Shown here: positions 9,022-18,205 of the stretch, one piece after another
Numbering within the stretch: the first letter of the stretch is position 1
How the letters are laid out: every line of letters starts with the position of its first letter
Assembly: GCA_963664585.2 (NCBI GenBank)
Contig: CAXXEO010000017.1
Coordinates: 62,001-126,000 of the forward strand
Direction of reading: 5' to 3'
Length of the DNA stretch: 64,000 bases
Origin: G963664585 sp963664585
GTDB lineage: Bacteria > Bacillota > Clostridia > Oscillospirales > Ruminococcaceae
Made by a program: the position numbers and the translations under genes
The notes under the pieces: model-generated
Told to the model about the DNA's origin: nothing
Databases searched by the model: none
What the model saw: the letters and a program-made list of their open reading frames with translations, nothing else

Positions 9022-10140
9022 CTACTTGTTGCTGAAGCGGTCAATATCAGGGTTGAAATGATACTCAGGCTTGCTGCGAAGCTTCGAAAGCTTCTCCCAG
9101 CCGACATGCCGCATCAGATAATCCCAGTCATCATCGCTGTCGATGTGGTTCTGCCACCAGGCTCTCACTTCATCGAGTGGTTTGTGGTTGATCGCCTGGG
9201 TGTATCCCTTAAACCAGTCATAGTCATAGTCATAATAATTGGGAACGACCGTCGGATACGCGCCGTAAGGCTGCTCGACAATGGCATGCACGAAATGCGG
9301 TGCAATCTGGTTGTGTTCAGGAACCTCTCTCAGTTCTTCCGCAGAGCAGATACGCTCACATTCCACGATCAGTGTGCGTCCGCACAAGCCCTGGTCAAAA
9401 TCGGGGCCGATGAGCCCCTCAATGCGCACAGCACCGTCGACGGAGACACGCTGTGCATGGATAACACTCACTTCGGGCTTTAGCGGCGGAACCAACATTA
9501 TCTTAACGCCTTCCTTGCCGGTATACATGGTGGACTTGGGCACATGGCGGCGATAGGCATTGCTCTTATTGCCGACGGTATCCGCCCCACAGTTAAAATA
9601 AGTAGGGCGAAGTCCAAAGCCGTCGAAAGGATCATCAATAACAGCAAACTTCTTCGGCGGAATGCCGCCGTGGATAGGAATGCCGTCCTCACGCAGTCCG
9701 CGCAAACCTGCTTCACCAAAAACATCATATTTGAGCAGGTCACTTCCCATATTGCTCAGACAGGGCATAAAGGGCATACCGAGTCTCCCCGCCAGTGCGC
9801 GCTGCGCATAGCTCCAGTTGCTATAGTCTTCGACCAACTCGATGGCTCCCTCCTCAATCGAGCGACGTATCGCGTATGCCACAGGCATACCGCCTTCCAT
9901 ACCGATATAAGTGGTTTCAAGCCATTTGATCAGCCCGCAGCCTGCCAGTAACTCCTCGACGATGCTGCCGCCGTTCATAGTGACGAAGAGATTACCAATG
10001 CGCTGGCGCGCAATTTCTCTGGCAATTCCCACGGGACGCCGAAGGATGGTAAACCCGCCGAATGCAATGTGCGTACCAGGCTTAATGAAGCGCGAAACCG
10101 CTTCTTTTGCCGTCATAATCTTACTGTCAAGATTGCTCAT
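9022..10140 (-). CDS. family I CoA-transferase, alpha subunit (glutaconate-CoA-transferase type)
   Basis: A 372-residue alpha subunit opening with DSKIMTAKEAVSRFIKPG and the Gly-rich IAFGGFTILRRP, as in GctA-type proteins. I chose ATG 10140 because the CoA-transferase homology begins there and GGAGG lies about 12 bases upstream; the open frame extends further to 10257 without similarity. The C-terminus is longer than in many GctA proteins and rich in Tyr/Asp/Trp (YYDYDYDWF). It pairs with the beta subunit 15 bases downstream to form the heteromer. Confidence 0.82.
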   Translation of the reverse strand: MSNLDSKIMTAKEAVSRFIKPGTHIAFGGFTILRRPVGIAREIARQRIGNLFVTMNGGSIVEELLAGCGLIKWLETTYIGMEGGMPVAYAIRRSIEEGAIELVEDYSNWSYAQRALAGRLGMPFMPCLSNMGSDLLKYDVFGEAGLRGLREDGIPIHGGIPPKKFAVIDDPFDGFGLRPTYFNCGADTVGNKSNAYRRHVPKSTMYTGKEGVKIMLVPPLKPEVSVIHAQRVSVDGAVRIEGLIGPDFDQGLCGRTLIVECERICSAEELREVPEHNQIAPHFVHAIVEQPYGAYPTVVPNYYDYDYDWFKGYTQAINHKPLDEVRAWWQNHIDSDDDWDYLMRHVGWEKLSKLRSKPEYHFNPDIDRFSNK

Positions 10141-10347
10141 AAATTCATTGTCCTCCGGCATAGTGCTTTTAAGCTGGATATTCCCACTGCCTTTGGCCGG
10201 GGAAATACCTCTATTTATTATAGTGTACGTCAAAATTATTTTCCGCAAGATGTTCAATCTGCCTCAATTTATAAAAAAGGTACAGGCACAGAGCTGTGAG
10301 TCAAGTTACAGCAATTCCTTATATGATTGCGAGATAACATGTGTTTC

Positions 10348-10373
10348 TTTCCCCGCCTTCGGCGGGGGGAAAA
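10348..10373. terminator. CCCCGCC/GGCGGGG hairpin
   Basis: A strong GC stem with loop TTC and A/T-rich edges, between the amidohydrolase stop (10508) and the CoA-transferase start (10140). It is the same hairpin class as in the repeat at 8040-8145. On the minus strand it could terminate or attenuate. Confidence 0.5.
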
Positions 10374-10507
10374 GCACAAATCACCCTACAGCTTAACTGG
10401 GAATGCTGTAGGCGCCAAACCCGCATATTTGCTGCGTACTTTAGCTTTCATGTAAGTTTTCCGATCCACTCTAAAGGCAGACGCAGCCCTTTAGCACAGA
10501 AAGTTTT

Positions 10508-11293
10508 TTACGGCTCAATGACTTTTGAAGCTCTTGTATAGACCTTGAAAAAATTATCCCGGAACCATTTTCTTTTGATACGGTCATCAACATCAGTAAA
10601 CAGCACTGCGCCGGCAACTACATTAGGCCCGTTCCATGGGGAATCAGAGCCAAAAATAGCTTTATCCGGATTTAATTCCTTCGCGATCAGATTCAGCGCA
10701 CCGTGCTTTTTGTCTGCAGGACTGCATAAATCGAAAAAGAGGTTCGCCTGTCGATTGACCATATCAATGGCTTTTCCGACACCGAGATCCATTCCGCCGT
10801 GCCCGATCAGGAGAGGCACATCCGGATACTCTTTTGCAATACTTTCAAAGACCTCAAGCCGATCCCCGCCGTAATATGTATGGCTGAGTACCGGGATTTT
10901 GTGCTCGGCGGCATATTCCCACATGGGTTTATAGCCCTTACCGTTCATGGGATAATCTCCAGAATACTCAGGATGGATCTTCAGACCGACAAACCCGTCC
11001 TCGGCAAAATAAGACTCTATCTGCTCCATCATCAATTCAGGATACCTGGGATTAAACACATAGAAACCGAGAAATCTTCCCGGATAGCGTTTGACAGCAT
11101 CAAGTGTATAACGGTTGCCATATTCCACGTCAGAGGAGATGGCGGCATTGGAAGAAACGACGCTCGCTTCGATATCCATCAGATCCATGCTTTTCAGCAT
11201 ACCTTCTGCATCATTATAGGGAAGATAAAAGTTATATACCGGGCCCATGTGAGTGTGTGCGTCAATAATTTTAAACTTTTTTTCGCCTATCAT
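10508..11293 (-). CDS. metal-dependent hydrolase of the amidohydrolase-2 family
   Basis: The 261-residue TIM-barrel protein has the expected metal site: HxH in IIDAHTHMG after strand 1, His in GLKIHPEY, His in VLSHTYY and IGHGG, and the catalytic Asp in IFGSDSPWNG. The family hydrolyses or decarboxylates cyclic and amide substrates in the cytosol. It is 12 bases downstream of a second amidohydrolase-fold gene that lacks the metal motif, so the two may form a heteromeric pair. The start follows GGAGGC. The substrate is not predictable. Confidence 0.8.
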   Translation of the reverse strand: MIGEKKFKIIDAHTHMGPVYNFYLPYNDAEGMLKSMDLMDIEASVVSSNAAISSDVEYGNRYTLDAVKRYPGRFLGFYVFNPRYPELMMEQIESYFAEDGFVGLKIHPEYSGDYPMNGKGYKPMWEYAAEHKIPVLSHTYYGGDRLEVFESIAKEYPDVPLLIGHGGMDLGVGKAIDMVNRQANLFFDLCSPADKKHGALNLIAKELNPDKAIFGSDSPWNGPNVVAGAVLFTDVDDRIKRKWFRDNFFKVYTRASKVIEP

Positions 11294-11305
11294 GTTCTTT
11301 GCCTC

Positions 11306-12118
11306 CTATCTCAAGATACCCATGATGCGTCTTGCGTTGTCCCCTGCGATGAGCTTTGCGTGCTCAAACGTAAGATTGGAAAACAGCAACTGACCCAGCA
11401 TGGTGCCCATGTGCATATCCGGGTATTTGCTTCCGGCGAGAAACCGCTCCGGGCCCACCTTGCCAATCATATATTCCAGCTGTCTGTGTACGTCCAGACC
11501 GCTGGTCTGAACATACAGATTCGGGCAAATCTTCATCAGTTCCACCAGAGACCAGGTCGCCCGCTGAAAACCATCGCAGAGTACAATCGGCAGCTTGGGG
11601 AATTCAGTAGCCAAATCGTGCAGCTTTTCCCACTCAGGTTCCGCCCGCCGGTGGGGTGTAAATTCAAGCGCCACCGGTATTTGCGCCTGCGAAAGAGCAT
11701 CCATAAACTCGCCGTAAAACCACTTGCAGAACGCAAATCGGGTAGCGCTGGCTGCGGCGCTCTGCGATGATGGGAACATTCTGACCGCTTTTACCGAGTT
11801 TTTCTTTAGCTCTTCGACAAACTGCACCGGGCTGCATCCCATTTCGCCCTGCGAAGGCACGAGAACCCAGGATGCAATCATTTGAGGGGCGTCGGAGATC
11901 TCCTCGATTAAGCGCCCATTGCCATATACAGCCTGATATCCCTTTGCGGTCACGTGATATACCAGTGCCTGTGCAATTGCCAGCCGGTTCATCTCTGCAA
12001 GAGCATCTTCCTTCTGTGCGAAAAAGCCGCTCGGCGGCACGGCGGGCCTGCCGATGCTGATAGAAAAGTCCAGAACCTCAAGTGCCCGCACTTCTTCCAG
12101 ATAATCGCGATCAAACAT
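11306..12118 (-). CDS. amidohydrolase-fold protein lacking the HxH metal motif
   Basis: The 270-residue protein aligns in layout with the amidohydrolase-2 family: an N-terminal strand, VKAVRMFPSS, VALEFTP, IVLCDGF, and a late GSKYPDMHMG. The first-strand HxH is replaced by DFSISIG, and the usual histidines of the later strands are mostly absent, so the metal centre is probably lost or very different. It lies between the enolase-superfamily gene and the intact amidohydrolase, with 12-15 base gaps, indicating one operon. A structural or regulatory partner for the downstream enzyme is possible; that is inference. Confidence 0.7.
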   Translation of the reverse strand: MFDRDYLEEVRALEVLDFSISIGRPAVPPSGFFAQKEDALAEMNRLAIAQALVYHVTAKGYQAVYGNGRLIEEISDAPQMIASWVLVPSQGEMGCSPVQFVEELKKNSVKAVRMFPSSQSAAASATRFAFCKWFYGEFMDALSQAQIPVALEFTPHRRAEPEWEKLHDLATEFPKLPIVLCDGFQRATWSLVELMKICPNLYVQTSGLDVHRQLEYMIGKVGPERFLAGSKYPDMHMGTMLGQLLFSNLTFEHAKLIAGDNARRIMGILR

Positions 12119-12133
12119 AAGTTCCTCCCCCTT

Positions 12134-13246
12134 TTACTTGTCGGTTCTGTATCTATTCACCTTATCCCAGTCGATTGTCACGCCGAGACCAGGCCCGTCT
12201 ATTGAAAAGGCACAACCATCCCTAACAGGAAGCGTCTCCTTAATGATATCGTCGGCGAAGTATGTATTTCCGATCAAATCACACGGTTGGCTGATCTGTG
12301 GCGCGGACATGCCGAGATGCCGCACGGCCGCTGTACCAACCCCAAGCTCCGGCATGCTTCCGATGCAAAAGCCTATACCGGCGATGTCACACAAATCGGC
12401 AATCAGTCTCGCTTTGTAAAGGCCTCCCGCTTCGCTGACATATACATTCATGATATCGGCGATCCCCCCGCGGATCGCGTCCAGTGCATCGGCAGGATCC
12501 CACACCGTTTCGTCCACCATGATCGGGATCCTCGCGTGCTCGCGCAAAAACTTAAGGCCGTCAATGTTACGGGGCCCCAGCGGCTGTTCAAGGGATATTA
12601 CGCCGAGATCATACAGTTTCTCGGCGAGAGAAAGCACCAGTTTAGGATCGTTAAATGCCATGTTGGCGTCTACCCGGATTAAAATCGAGTCGCCATACGT
12701 TTTACGCACTGCTTCCACTGCCTTGAGATCCTCGCCATAATCAGTCCCGACCTTAAGCTTAAAGGCGCGGTAACCCCGATCGTAGAAATCCGAGATCTGC
12801 AGAAGCCGTTCCTCGATAGTTCCCATCCCCACCGATCTTGACACCGGAACACTGTCTCGAAGCTTACCGCCCAGAAGCTGATAGACCGGCATGCCGCGTA
12901 GCTTGCCGATAAGATCATAGGCCGCCATCTCAATACCGGCCTTGATGCAGTTGGCTTCCCGGCTCCAGCTGACGGCGGCATCCATCGCCTTGTGAATGGC
13001 TGTAATTTGAAAAACGTCCAGTCCGACAACCGCTTCCTTAAGCCGCTGGCCAATTCCGCGAACCAGACCGGACGCTTGAAAATCCCAAAGTGAAGAAACT
13101 TCGCCGAACCCCAAAGCGTCATCTTCAATGCGCATGACGACAAGCGCCGCATCTGCACTAGAATGCGCCCCCAGCGCAGTAAGCCACTTTTTTCCGTAAT
13201 CCCGCGGCATTTTAAGCGGGATATATTCGATGTCTTTGATGAGCAT
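12134..13246 (-). CDS. enolase-superfamily (muconate-lactonizing/mandelate-racemase-like) enzyme
   Basis: A 370-residue protein with the KxK base motif in FKLKVG, and metal ligands Asp in VDANMAF, Glu in LEQP and Asp in MVDET. The C-terminal segment GSMPELGVGTAA matches the eighth-strand region of the MLE subgroup. The second catalytic Lys on strand six is replaced: the segment reads NVYVSEAGGL where MLE enzymes have NIKxxKxGG. That makes racemase/epimerase chemistry uncertain. I chose ATG 13246, after AGGAGGAAGAC, not the farther in-frame start at 13369. It is the first of the three-gene run of hydrolase-like genes. Confidence 0.82.
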   Translation of the reverse strand: MLIKDIEYIPLKMPRDYGKKWLTALGAHSSADAALVVMRIEDDALGFGEVSSLWDFQASGLVRGIGQRLKEAVVGLDVFQITAIHKAMDAAVSWSREANCIKAGIEMAAYDLIGKLRGMPVYQLLGGKLRDSVPVSRSVGMGTIEERLLQISDFYDRGYRAFKLKVGTDYGEDLKAVEAVRKTYGDSILIRVDANMAFNDPKLVLSLAEKLYDLGVISLEQPLGPRNIDGLKFLREHARIPIMVDETVWDPADALDAIRGGIADIMNVYVSEAGGLYKARLIADLCDIAGIGFCIGSMPELGVGTAAVRHLGMSAPQISQPCDLIGNTYFADDIIKETLPVRDGCAFSIDGPGLGVTIDWDKVNRYRTDK

Positions 13247-13479
13247 TTGTCTTCCTCCTGAAAATCGATTTGCCGCTTCTCCTTCTTCAAAAGCCGGGAA
13301 GATCCAGGGAAAAGCAGTCGGGTATGCATCCCACAGAGGCAATTTTCCCTTTTGGGCGGACTGCACCAAAGCGCACCACGTAGCCGGTGTCGTTTAGGAG
13401 GGTGTCGGGACGGGACGAAAAACCCGTCCCGACATACTTGGAATGCCTTTTATGAGCAAGTGCCCTCAGTAACAATTGA

Positions 13480-15021
13480 TTACATACCGAAGGGCAACCC
13501 TGTCAGGAAGTATATTGAGAAATAGATGATCCATGTAATTCCATAAAAAAGTGAGTAAGGTATCAGCATGCTCAGCATCGTACCGATACCGGCTTTTTCG
13601 TCATACTCCTGTGCAATTCCAACCAACAGCGCAAAGTAAGCCATTAGCGGCGTAACAGAGTTAGCTATGCTGTCCCCTACTCTGTAGGCTGCCTGAATAA
13701 TAGCCGGATTGTAATTTAGCAGCATGAACATAGGTACAAAAATCGGAGCCAGCAACGTCCATTTTGCCGAACTGCTTGCGACGAAAAGATCAAGCAGGCA
13801 GAATAATATGATACAAAGGATGAACAGCAGAAGCGGCGGAATGCCACTGTTGCTAATTAATTTCGCGCCATTGACCGAGAGTATGACACCGAGATTGGTT
13901 TTTCCAAAATAGGAAATAAACTGAGCCGCAACGACACAAAGCACTACAAATGGCGCAACGGTTGAAATTCCCTTCGTACATGCCTTTGCAAACTGTTTTG
14001 AGTCCTTAATGGTTCCTGTCAATTTGCCATAGTATAAACCGGGAGCGCCAAGAAGTATGGTAAGCGCAACCAAAATGGAGCTGAGCTGGTTTGTACTTGA
14101 CACAAAGAGCGAAACACCTTTTTCGTCTCTTAAAATACCCCATGTGGGGAAGGTGCCCAATGCGAAAAGTGCAAGAATGATGAGTATTAAGATGCCCGTT
14201 TTTTTCATTGCTTTTTTTTCGATATCGGAAAGACGGTAAGATTCAAGATCAATCATAGGCGCATTCGCATTGGGCTTCCATGTTCCCATACGCGGCTCCA
14301 ATATCCTTTCGGTCACTAAGACCGCAACCGGCGTAAGCACAAACACTGCAATGGCAAAGAAATACCAGTTGCAGGCGGGGCTGAGCGTGAAATTTGGATT
14401 GAGAATCTTGGCGGCAGAAATCGTAATCGCGGTCGTGGTCGCATCGCCAACTCCGACCAGCAGGTTAGCTGCCATACCAGAGCCGCAGGCCGCATAAGCG
14501 CAGCACATTCCGACCAGCGGATGCCTGCCTTCTGCTGCAAACAACATGGCTGCAAGCGGCGGCAATACGATAAATCCGACATCGGACATAAAGTTGGCCA
14601 TAATGCCGAGAAAGACTATAGCCGTTGTGAGAATACGTTTGTTGACGCTCAGTCCGAAGCTTAGAAAAGCGGACTTGAAAAGTCCTGATTCCGTCAAAAG
14701 GCCCATGCCCGTCATAATGACAAGCGTAACCCCTAAAGGCGCAAACGACGTCACATTGCCAACGAAGTTTTGGAACATGTATGTAAGGCCGTCTTTGCTG
14801 ACAAGGTTATAAACTGTGACAGCCTTTCCGGTACCGGGATGTATGACGGACCAACCAAGCCCTGCGCCGATCCAAGAAAACACCAGTACAATGAGACAGA
14901 GAATCATGAAGAGAACAGTCGGGTCAGGAAGCTTGTTTCCCAAAACTTCAGTCATGTCTAAAAACCGATCGAACAACCTTTTCTTGGTCGTCTGAGATGT
15001 TGCTGCCGTGTTTTGAACCAT
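13480..15021 (-). CDS. AbgT-family transporter
   Basis: A 513-residue polytopic membrane protein with the AbgT signatures: GNKLPDPTVLFMILC near the start, paired re-entrant regions, SDVGFIVLPPLAA and YRVGDSIANSVTPLM. AbgT proteins import p-aminobenzoyl-glutamate or efflux sulfonamides, coupled to ions. I chose ATG 15021, after GGAGG at 9 bases, over the open-frame start at 15066. It heads the island's minus-strand genes and has a paralogue at 20657-22213. The two are the likely substrate importers for the catabolic genes. Confidence 0.88.
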   Translation of the reverse strand: MVQNTAATSQTTKKRLFDRFLDMTEVLGNKLPDPTVLFMILCLIVLVFSWIGAGLGWSVIHPGTGKAVTVYNLVSKDGLTYMFQNFVGNVTSFAPLGVTLVIMTGMGLLTESGLFKSAFLSFGLSVNKRILTTAIVFLGIMANFMSDVGFIVLPPLAAMLFAAEGRHPLVGMCCAYAACGSGMAANLLVGVGDATTTAITISAAKILNPNFTLSPACNWYFFAIAVFVLTPVAVLVTERILEPRMGTWKPNANAPMIDLESYRLSDIEKKAMKKTGILILIILALFALGTFPTWGILRDEKGVSLFVSSTNQLSSILVALTILLGAPGLYYGKLTGTIKDSKQFAKACTKGISTVAPFVVLCVVAAQFISYFGKTNLGVILSVNGAKLISNSGIPPLLLFILCIILFCLLDLFVASSSAKWTLLAPIFVPMFMLLNYNPAIIQAAYRVGDSIANSVTPLMAYFALLVGIAQEYDEKAGIGTMLSMLIPYSLFYGITWIIYFSIYFLTGLPFGM

Positions 15022-15068
15022 GTATAAAACCTCCTTCATAATTAAGACCATTGTTAAGGCATACAAGG

Positions 15069-15112
15069 TATAGTTGATTAACTTGAAAACAAGCTTGTGA
15101 TAATTGGCTATA
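15069..15112. repeat. short internally deleted copy of the 8040-8145 repeat
   Basis: Starts with the same 33 bases as 8040 (TATAGTTGATTAACTTG onward) and ends AATTGGCTATA, but lacks the GC hairpin. It lies in the upstream region of the AbgT gene, 48 bases before its start, so it is part of its leader or promoter. Confidence 0.65.
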
Positions 15113-15194
15113 GCATTCTTGAAAAATTGTCAACTTTCAGTTTTAAGGTTTTATCAAAGTGAATTAGGGGAAGAAGTATGTTGAATCATTGCTT

Positions 15195-15839
15195 TCAGTT
15201 GTCTGCCTGTTTGGATTCATCCAGATAGTTGTAAAGGGTGTATTTAGAGATATCATAGACCTTTGCAATTTTATCGCCGGATTTTTTAATCAGAAGAGCT
15301 CCTTTACGCTCTAAAAACTCGAGCCCTTTCACCTTGTCTTTGCGGCTCATGTGAGCCACAGGCACGCCGACATAATCAAGGGATTGCCTGATAAGCTCAT
15401 CGAGTACCTCGTTGACATCATTGGTGATCACTTCGTTCACTTCTTGGCTGATAATATTGCTGGTAATCGTCCGGATGGTATTTTCCGCCATCACGAAATC
15501 AGTGATATCAAAATTAATGCACAGTGAACCTATCGCCGCACCCTTGTCATCGCGGAGGTAGATCGTTGAGGATCGCAAAACTTTCCCGTTTTTTGTCTGT
15601 GTGATGTATGAGTATTTATCACCACCCGTCAATGTGCCTTTGATCATTTCAAGGCCAAGATTTGTACTACTATCGCCGACTTTACGGCCGGTGACATGGC
15701 CATTTTCAATCGCAACTATCGTTCTTTCAAATGGCTGCTCATAATCGTGCAGCACCACTTCGCACTTATCGCCGAACTGGGCCGCAATACCTTTTGCCAG
15801 TCTGTCGAGTAAATCAGAGTCATCCTTGACTTTTCGCAA
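15195..15839 (-). CDS. YheO/DauR-type transcriptional regulator (PAS + HTH)
   Basis: A 214-residue protein with an N-terminal YheO-like PAS domain (CEVVLHDYEQP, GSLCINFDIT) and a C-terminal HTH_22-type domain ending in KIAKVYDISKYTLYNYLDE, the expected recognition helix. It begins with TTG 15839, eight bases after GGAGAGG; no ATG fits. It lies between the AbgT gene and a 585-bp AT-rich spacer with two copies of a CTAAAATTTAG palindrome, so it is the natural candidate for control of both the transporter operon and the divergent RidA/creatininase genes. Confidence 0.85.
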   Translation of the reverse strand: MRKVKDDSDLLDRLAKGIAAQFGDKCEVVLHDYEQPFERTIVAIENGHVTGRKVGDSSTNLGLEMIKGTLTGGDKYSYITQTKNGKVLRSSTIYLRDDKGAAIGSLCINFDITDFVMAENTIRTITSNIISQEVNEVITNDVNEVLDELIRQSLDYVGVPVAHMSRKDKVKGLEFLERKGALLIKKSGDKIAKVYDISKYTLYNYLDESKQADN

Positions 15840-16033
15840 AACTTACACCTCTCCTACAGAAATTAGTTCTGTATCTGCAAACCGCTTTCGGCTGTTGCCA
15901 TCCAGCCTGGCAAAATAGTGTTTACACCAACTTTGTGTTTTATAAGGTGATATTACAATTTTGCAATTTTAAGTTCACAGACCATTCACTTTTCTTATTG
16001 AATTTATTATATCAAGCTTTTTTGTAAATTTCA

Positions 16034-16077
16034 ACTAAAATTTAGTTTGTTAAAAAAATTTTTTAACAAACTAAATT
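16034..16077. promoter_or_regulatory. nested palindromes, candidate operator or hairpin
   Basis: ACTAAAATTTAGT (16034-16046) overlaps a larger perfect palindrome with 19-bp arms (16039-16057 and 16059-16077, centre A 16058). The 11-bp core CTAAAATTTAG recurs at 16233-16243. Perfect arms of this length suggest regulator binding or an mRNA hairpin. Confidence 0.55.
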
Positions 16078-16231
16078 CAATAATAATAATATTCTGTTTT
16101 TAAAAGCATCTTGACTACTTCTAGAATTTAACTTATCGTGAATGAGTTAAAAAATTCGCTTTATAAAAAGGTTTTATACTGTCATCAATAATTTTTTCAA
16201 TATGAATTGTTAGGCTTTTTTATATTTTACA

Positions 16232-16244
16232 GCTAAAATTTAGC
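16232..16244. promoter_or_regulatory. second copy of the CTAAAATTTAG palindrome
   Basis: GCTAAAATTTAGC, a 13-bp perfect palindrome about 180 bp upstream of the RidA start and about 200 bp from the first copy. The sharing of its core with 16034-16046 suggests a dimeric regulator. Confidence 0.45.
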
Positions 16245-16424
16245 ATAAAATAACTTTGTAGAAATTAAAAATTTAATTGCAATTGAATCAATTTTTTACA
16301 TATTTATACAATTTGTTTCTGAGACCGGTCTTGCTTTCTGAAATTAAACGCTATATAATAAACACCAAACGCCGGAATAACAATACCAATCCTGCATTGA
16401 ACCAATAATGGGAAGGAGCATACT

Positions 16425-16889
16425 ATGTCTGATTTGTTAAAAAAACTAGAAAAAATGGGACTTGAACTGCCCTCCGCAAATAAACCTGCTGGAGTTTATA
16501 CACCTATCGTACGGGACGGACACCTGATATTCACCGCCGGACAAACGCCCAAGCTCAACGGCGTTTTATGCTGCGCGGGCCGTCTAGGTGAAAACATTAC
16601 TGTAGAACAAGGCTTCGAGGCTGCGCGGCAATGTGCCCTCAACTGTCTTGCGCTGATCAACGATCTGGCGGGAGGACTTGACAACATTGATCAAATAGTT
16701 AAAGTTACCGGATTCGTCAGCTGCACTTCGGATTTTTATATGCAGTCACAGGTCATTGATGGCGCCTCTGAATTCCTGGTAGCCCTGCTCGGTGATAAAG
16801 GTGTTCATGCCCGATGCGCTATTGGTGTCTGCGCCCTTCCAGGCAATGCCCCCTGTGAGGTCGAAATGATCGTACGTGTCAAGGAATGA
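16425..16889 (+). CDS. ridA: RidA/YjgF family protein
   Basis: The 154-residue length and the signatures GHLIFTAGQTP, RQCALNCLALIN, IVKVTGFV and the C-terminal ARCAIGVCALPGNAPCEVE place it in the longer RidA-like subgroup. It retains the Arg needed in imine/enamine deaminases (ARCAIGV). The family hydrolyses reactive enamine/imine intermediates in the cytosol. Start ATG 16425 follows GGAAGGAG. It is divergent from the YheO-type regulator and upstream of a creatininase-family gene, a pairing that suggests a nitrogenous substrate in the pathway. Confidence 0.9.
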   Translation: MSDLLKKLEKMGLELPSANKPAGVYTPIVRDGHLIFTAGQTPKLNGVLCCAGRLGENITVEQGFEAARQCALNCLALINDLAGGLDNIDQIVKVTGFVSCTSDFYMQSQVIDGASEFLVALLGDKGVHARCAIGVCALPGNAPCEVEMIVRVKE

Positions 16890-17149
16890 TGCCAACTTGG
16901 ATTTATGATTCACGATTCTGCACATCAGTTTAGTCCTGCCGAACTGGGCATTTGGCCGAACCGGTAGGCATCTTTTCGCTTGTGAAACCCATGCTTCGCT
17001 ATTTGGAGCCCTGCACAAAGGTTTTTCTTTTTATTTAGCTTCAGTATCCGGCGTGCTAGATAACCGGAACCGACAGCCGCCTATGATCTAATTTCACGCT
17101 GTTCTGACCACATTAAGGCGAATTAAAAACGTAAAATGAGGTGTTTCAG

Positions 17150-17914
17150 ATGTTGCTAAAGTGGTATGAGTTAAACAAGGATGAATTCGAGCAGTACAAG
17201 AATAATACAGTTGTCACGATCAATTTTGCCTCAACCGAACAACACTCAACCTATCTTCCGGTGGGTACGGACGGGTTTTTGGGGGAGAGCGTGCTTTTGG
17301 AAGGCGCCCGAAAAGCAAAAGTCAATGTGCTTACGCTGCCAAATGTATACTATGGGTATTCGCCTCATCACCGTTTCGCGTCGGGTTATCTGACGATCGG
17401 GCAAAACACATTGATCTCTTATGCGCGGGATATTTGTGCCTGTGTTGCAGACCAGGGCTTTCGAAAGATGGTGATCGTCAACTCCCACGGCGGAAATCAG
17501 AACTATCTTTCTTGCGCGGTTAATGAGGTCGGTGAAGAATACGAAAATATACTGCAACTGGTTGAATTTAAATACTGGGATTTAATCTCAGAAACCATCG
17601 CCCAATACCGCGAATCATCCCCGGGCGGTATGGGCCATGCCTGTGAGTTTGAAACCTCGATCATGATGCATCTGCGCCCTGACCTTGTCCGCAAAGATAA
17701 AATCTTTATATGTGAAGCGCCAGTGGGTGATGAATGGTACCAGCCTGGCCTCATTTCGAAAAAGAAATATATCAAGTTTGAAAGCTTTAATACATACAAC
17801 CCAAATGGAAATATCGGACAGCCACATTTGGCGACCCCTGAGAAGGGCAAGCTGTTTTTTGAAGCAGCAACTGACAAACTTGCAGATTTCTTCGATTATT
17901 TCGCACAAAAATAA
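17150..17914 (+). CDS. creatininase-family amidohydrolase
   Basis: A 254-residue protein with the creatininase metal-site motifs: STEQHSTYLPVGTD near residue 25, IVNSHGGNQN near 110, and GGMGHACEFETS near 160. The second His of the usual EQHGxHLP motif is Tyr here; the other ligands remain. Members hydrolyse cyclic amides and related C-N bonds. I chose ATG 17150 with GAGGTG 7 bases upstream; an in-frame GTG at 17141 lies within that site. About 250 non-coding bases separate it from ridA on the same strand; I see no gene in the gap. Confidence 0.85.
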   Translation: MLLKWYELNKDEFEQYKNNTVVTINFASTEQHSTYLPVGTDGFLGESVLLEGARKAKVNVLTLPNVYYGYSPHHRFASGYLTIGQNTLISYARDICACVADQGFRKMVIVNSHGGNQNYLSCAVNEVGEEYENILQLVEFKYWDLISETIAQYRESSPGGMGHACEFETSIMMHLRPDLVRKDKIFICEAPVGDEWYQPGLISKKKYIKFESFNTYNPNGNIGQPHLATPEKGKLFFEAATDKLADFFDYFAQK

Positions 17915-18205
17915 TCCTGATTTATCTGCAAAGCTAAATAACGCAATCTAGCTTTCACACAGAGATAGTCTGCCACGTTGCTTGGGTGCCGTTATTATTT
18001 TGTTTATTCGCTGATTAGTCTGCTCATTGCGGACAGTTAGAAACACGGCCGCCGTTAATGCATAAATTTGTATCGTTTACCTACAGACACAGTGTTACCT
18101 GCTTCCTGCCTATACTTCGATTTTGGGAGAGTATTAATTGCAATATTATAATAATACAATTTGTATAGTCTTATCCACATGTGTAGAAAGGGGTGTTCCG
18201 AAAAA

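Larger units (their letters stand above)
15840..16424. promoter_or_regulatory. divergent AT-rich regulatory spacer
   Basis: No gene is seen in this stretch. It separates the minus-strand regulator from the plus-strand RidA gene and is much more AT-rich than its neighbours. It contains the palindromes listed separately at 16034-16077 and 16232-16244. I did not find one pair of -35/-10 boxes that stands out clearly. Confidence 0.5.

Noticed and set aside
10799..11770. A 323-codon plus-strand frame opposite the amidohydrolases
   Set aside because: It is antisense to two well-supported genes and has no recognisable motif; long antisense frames are common in such codon-biased genes.
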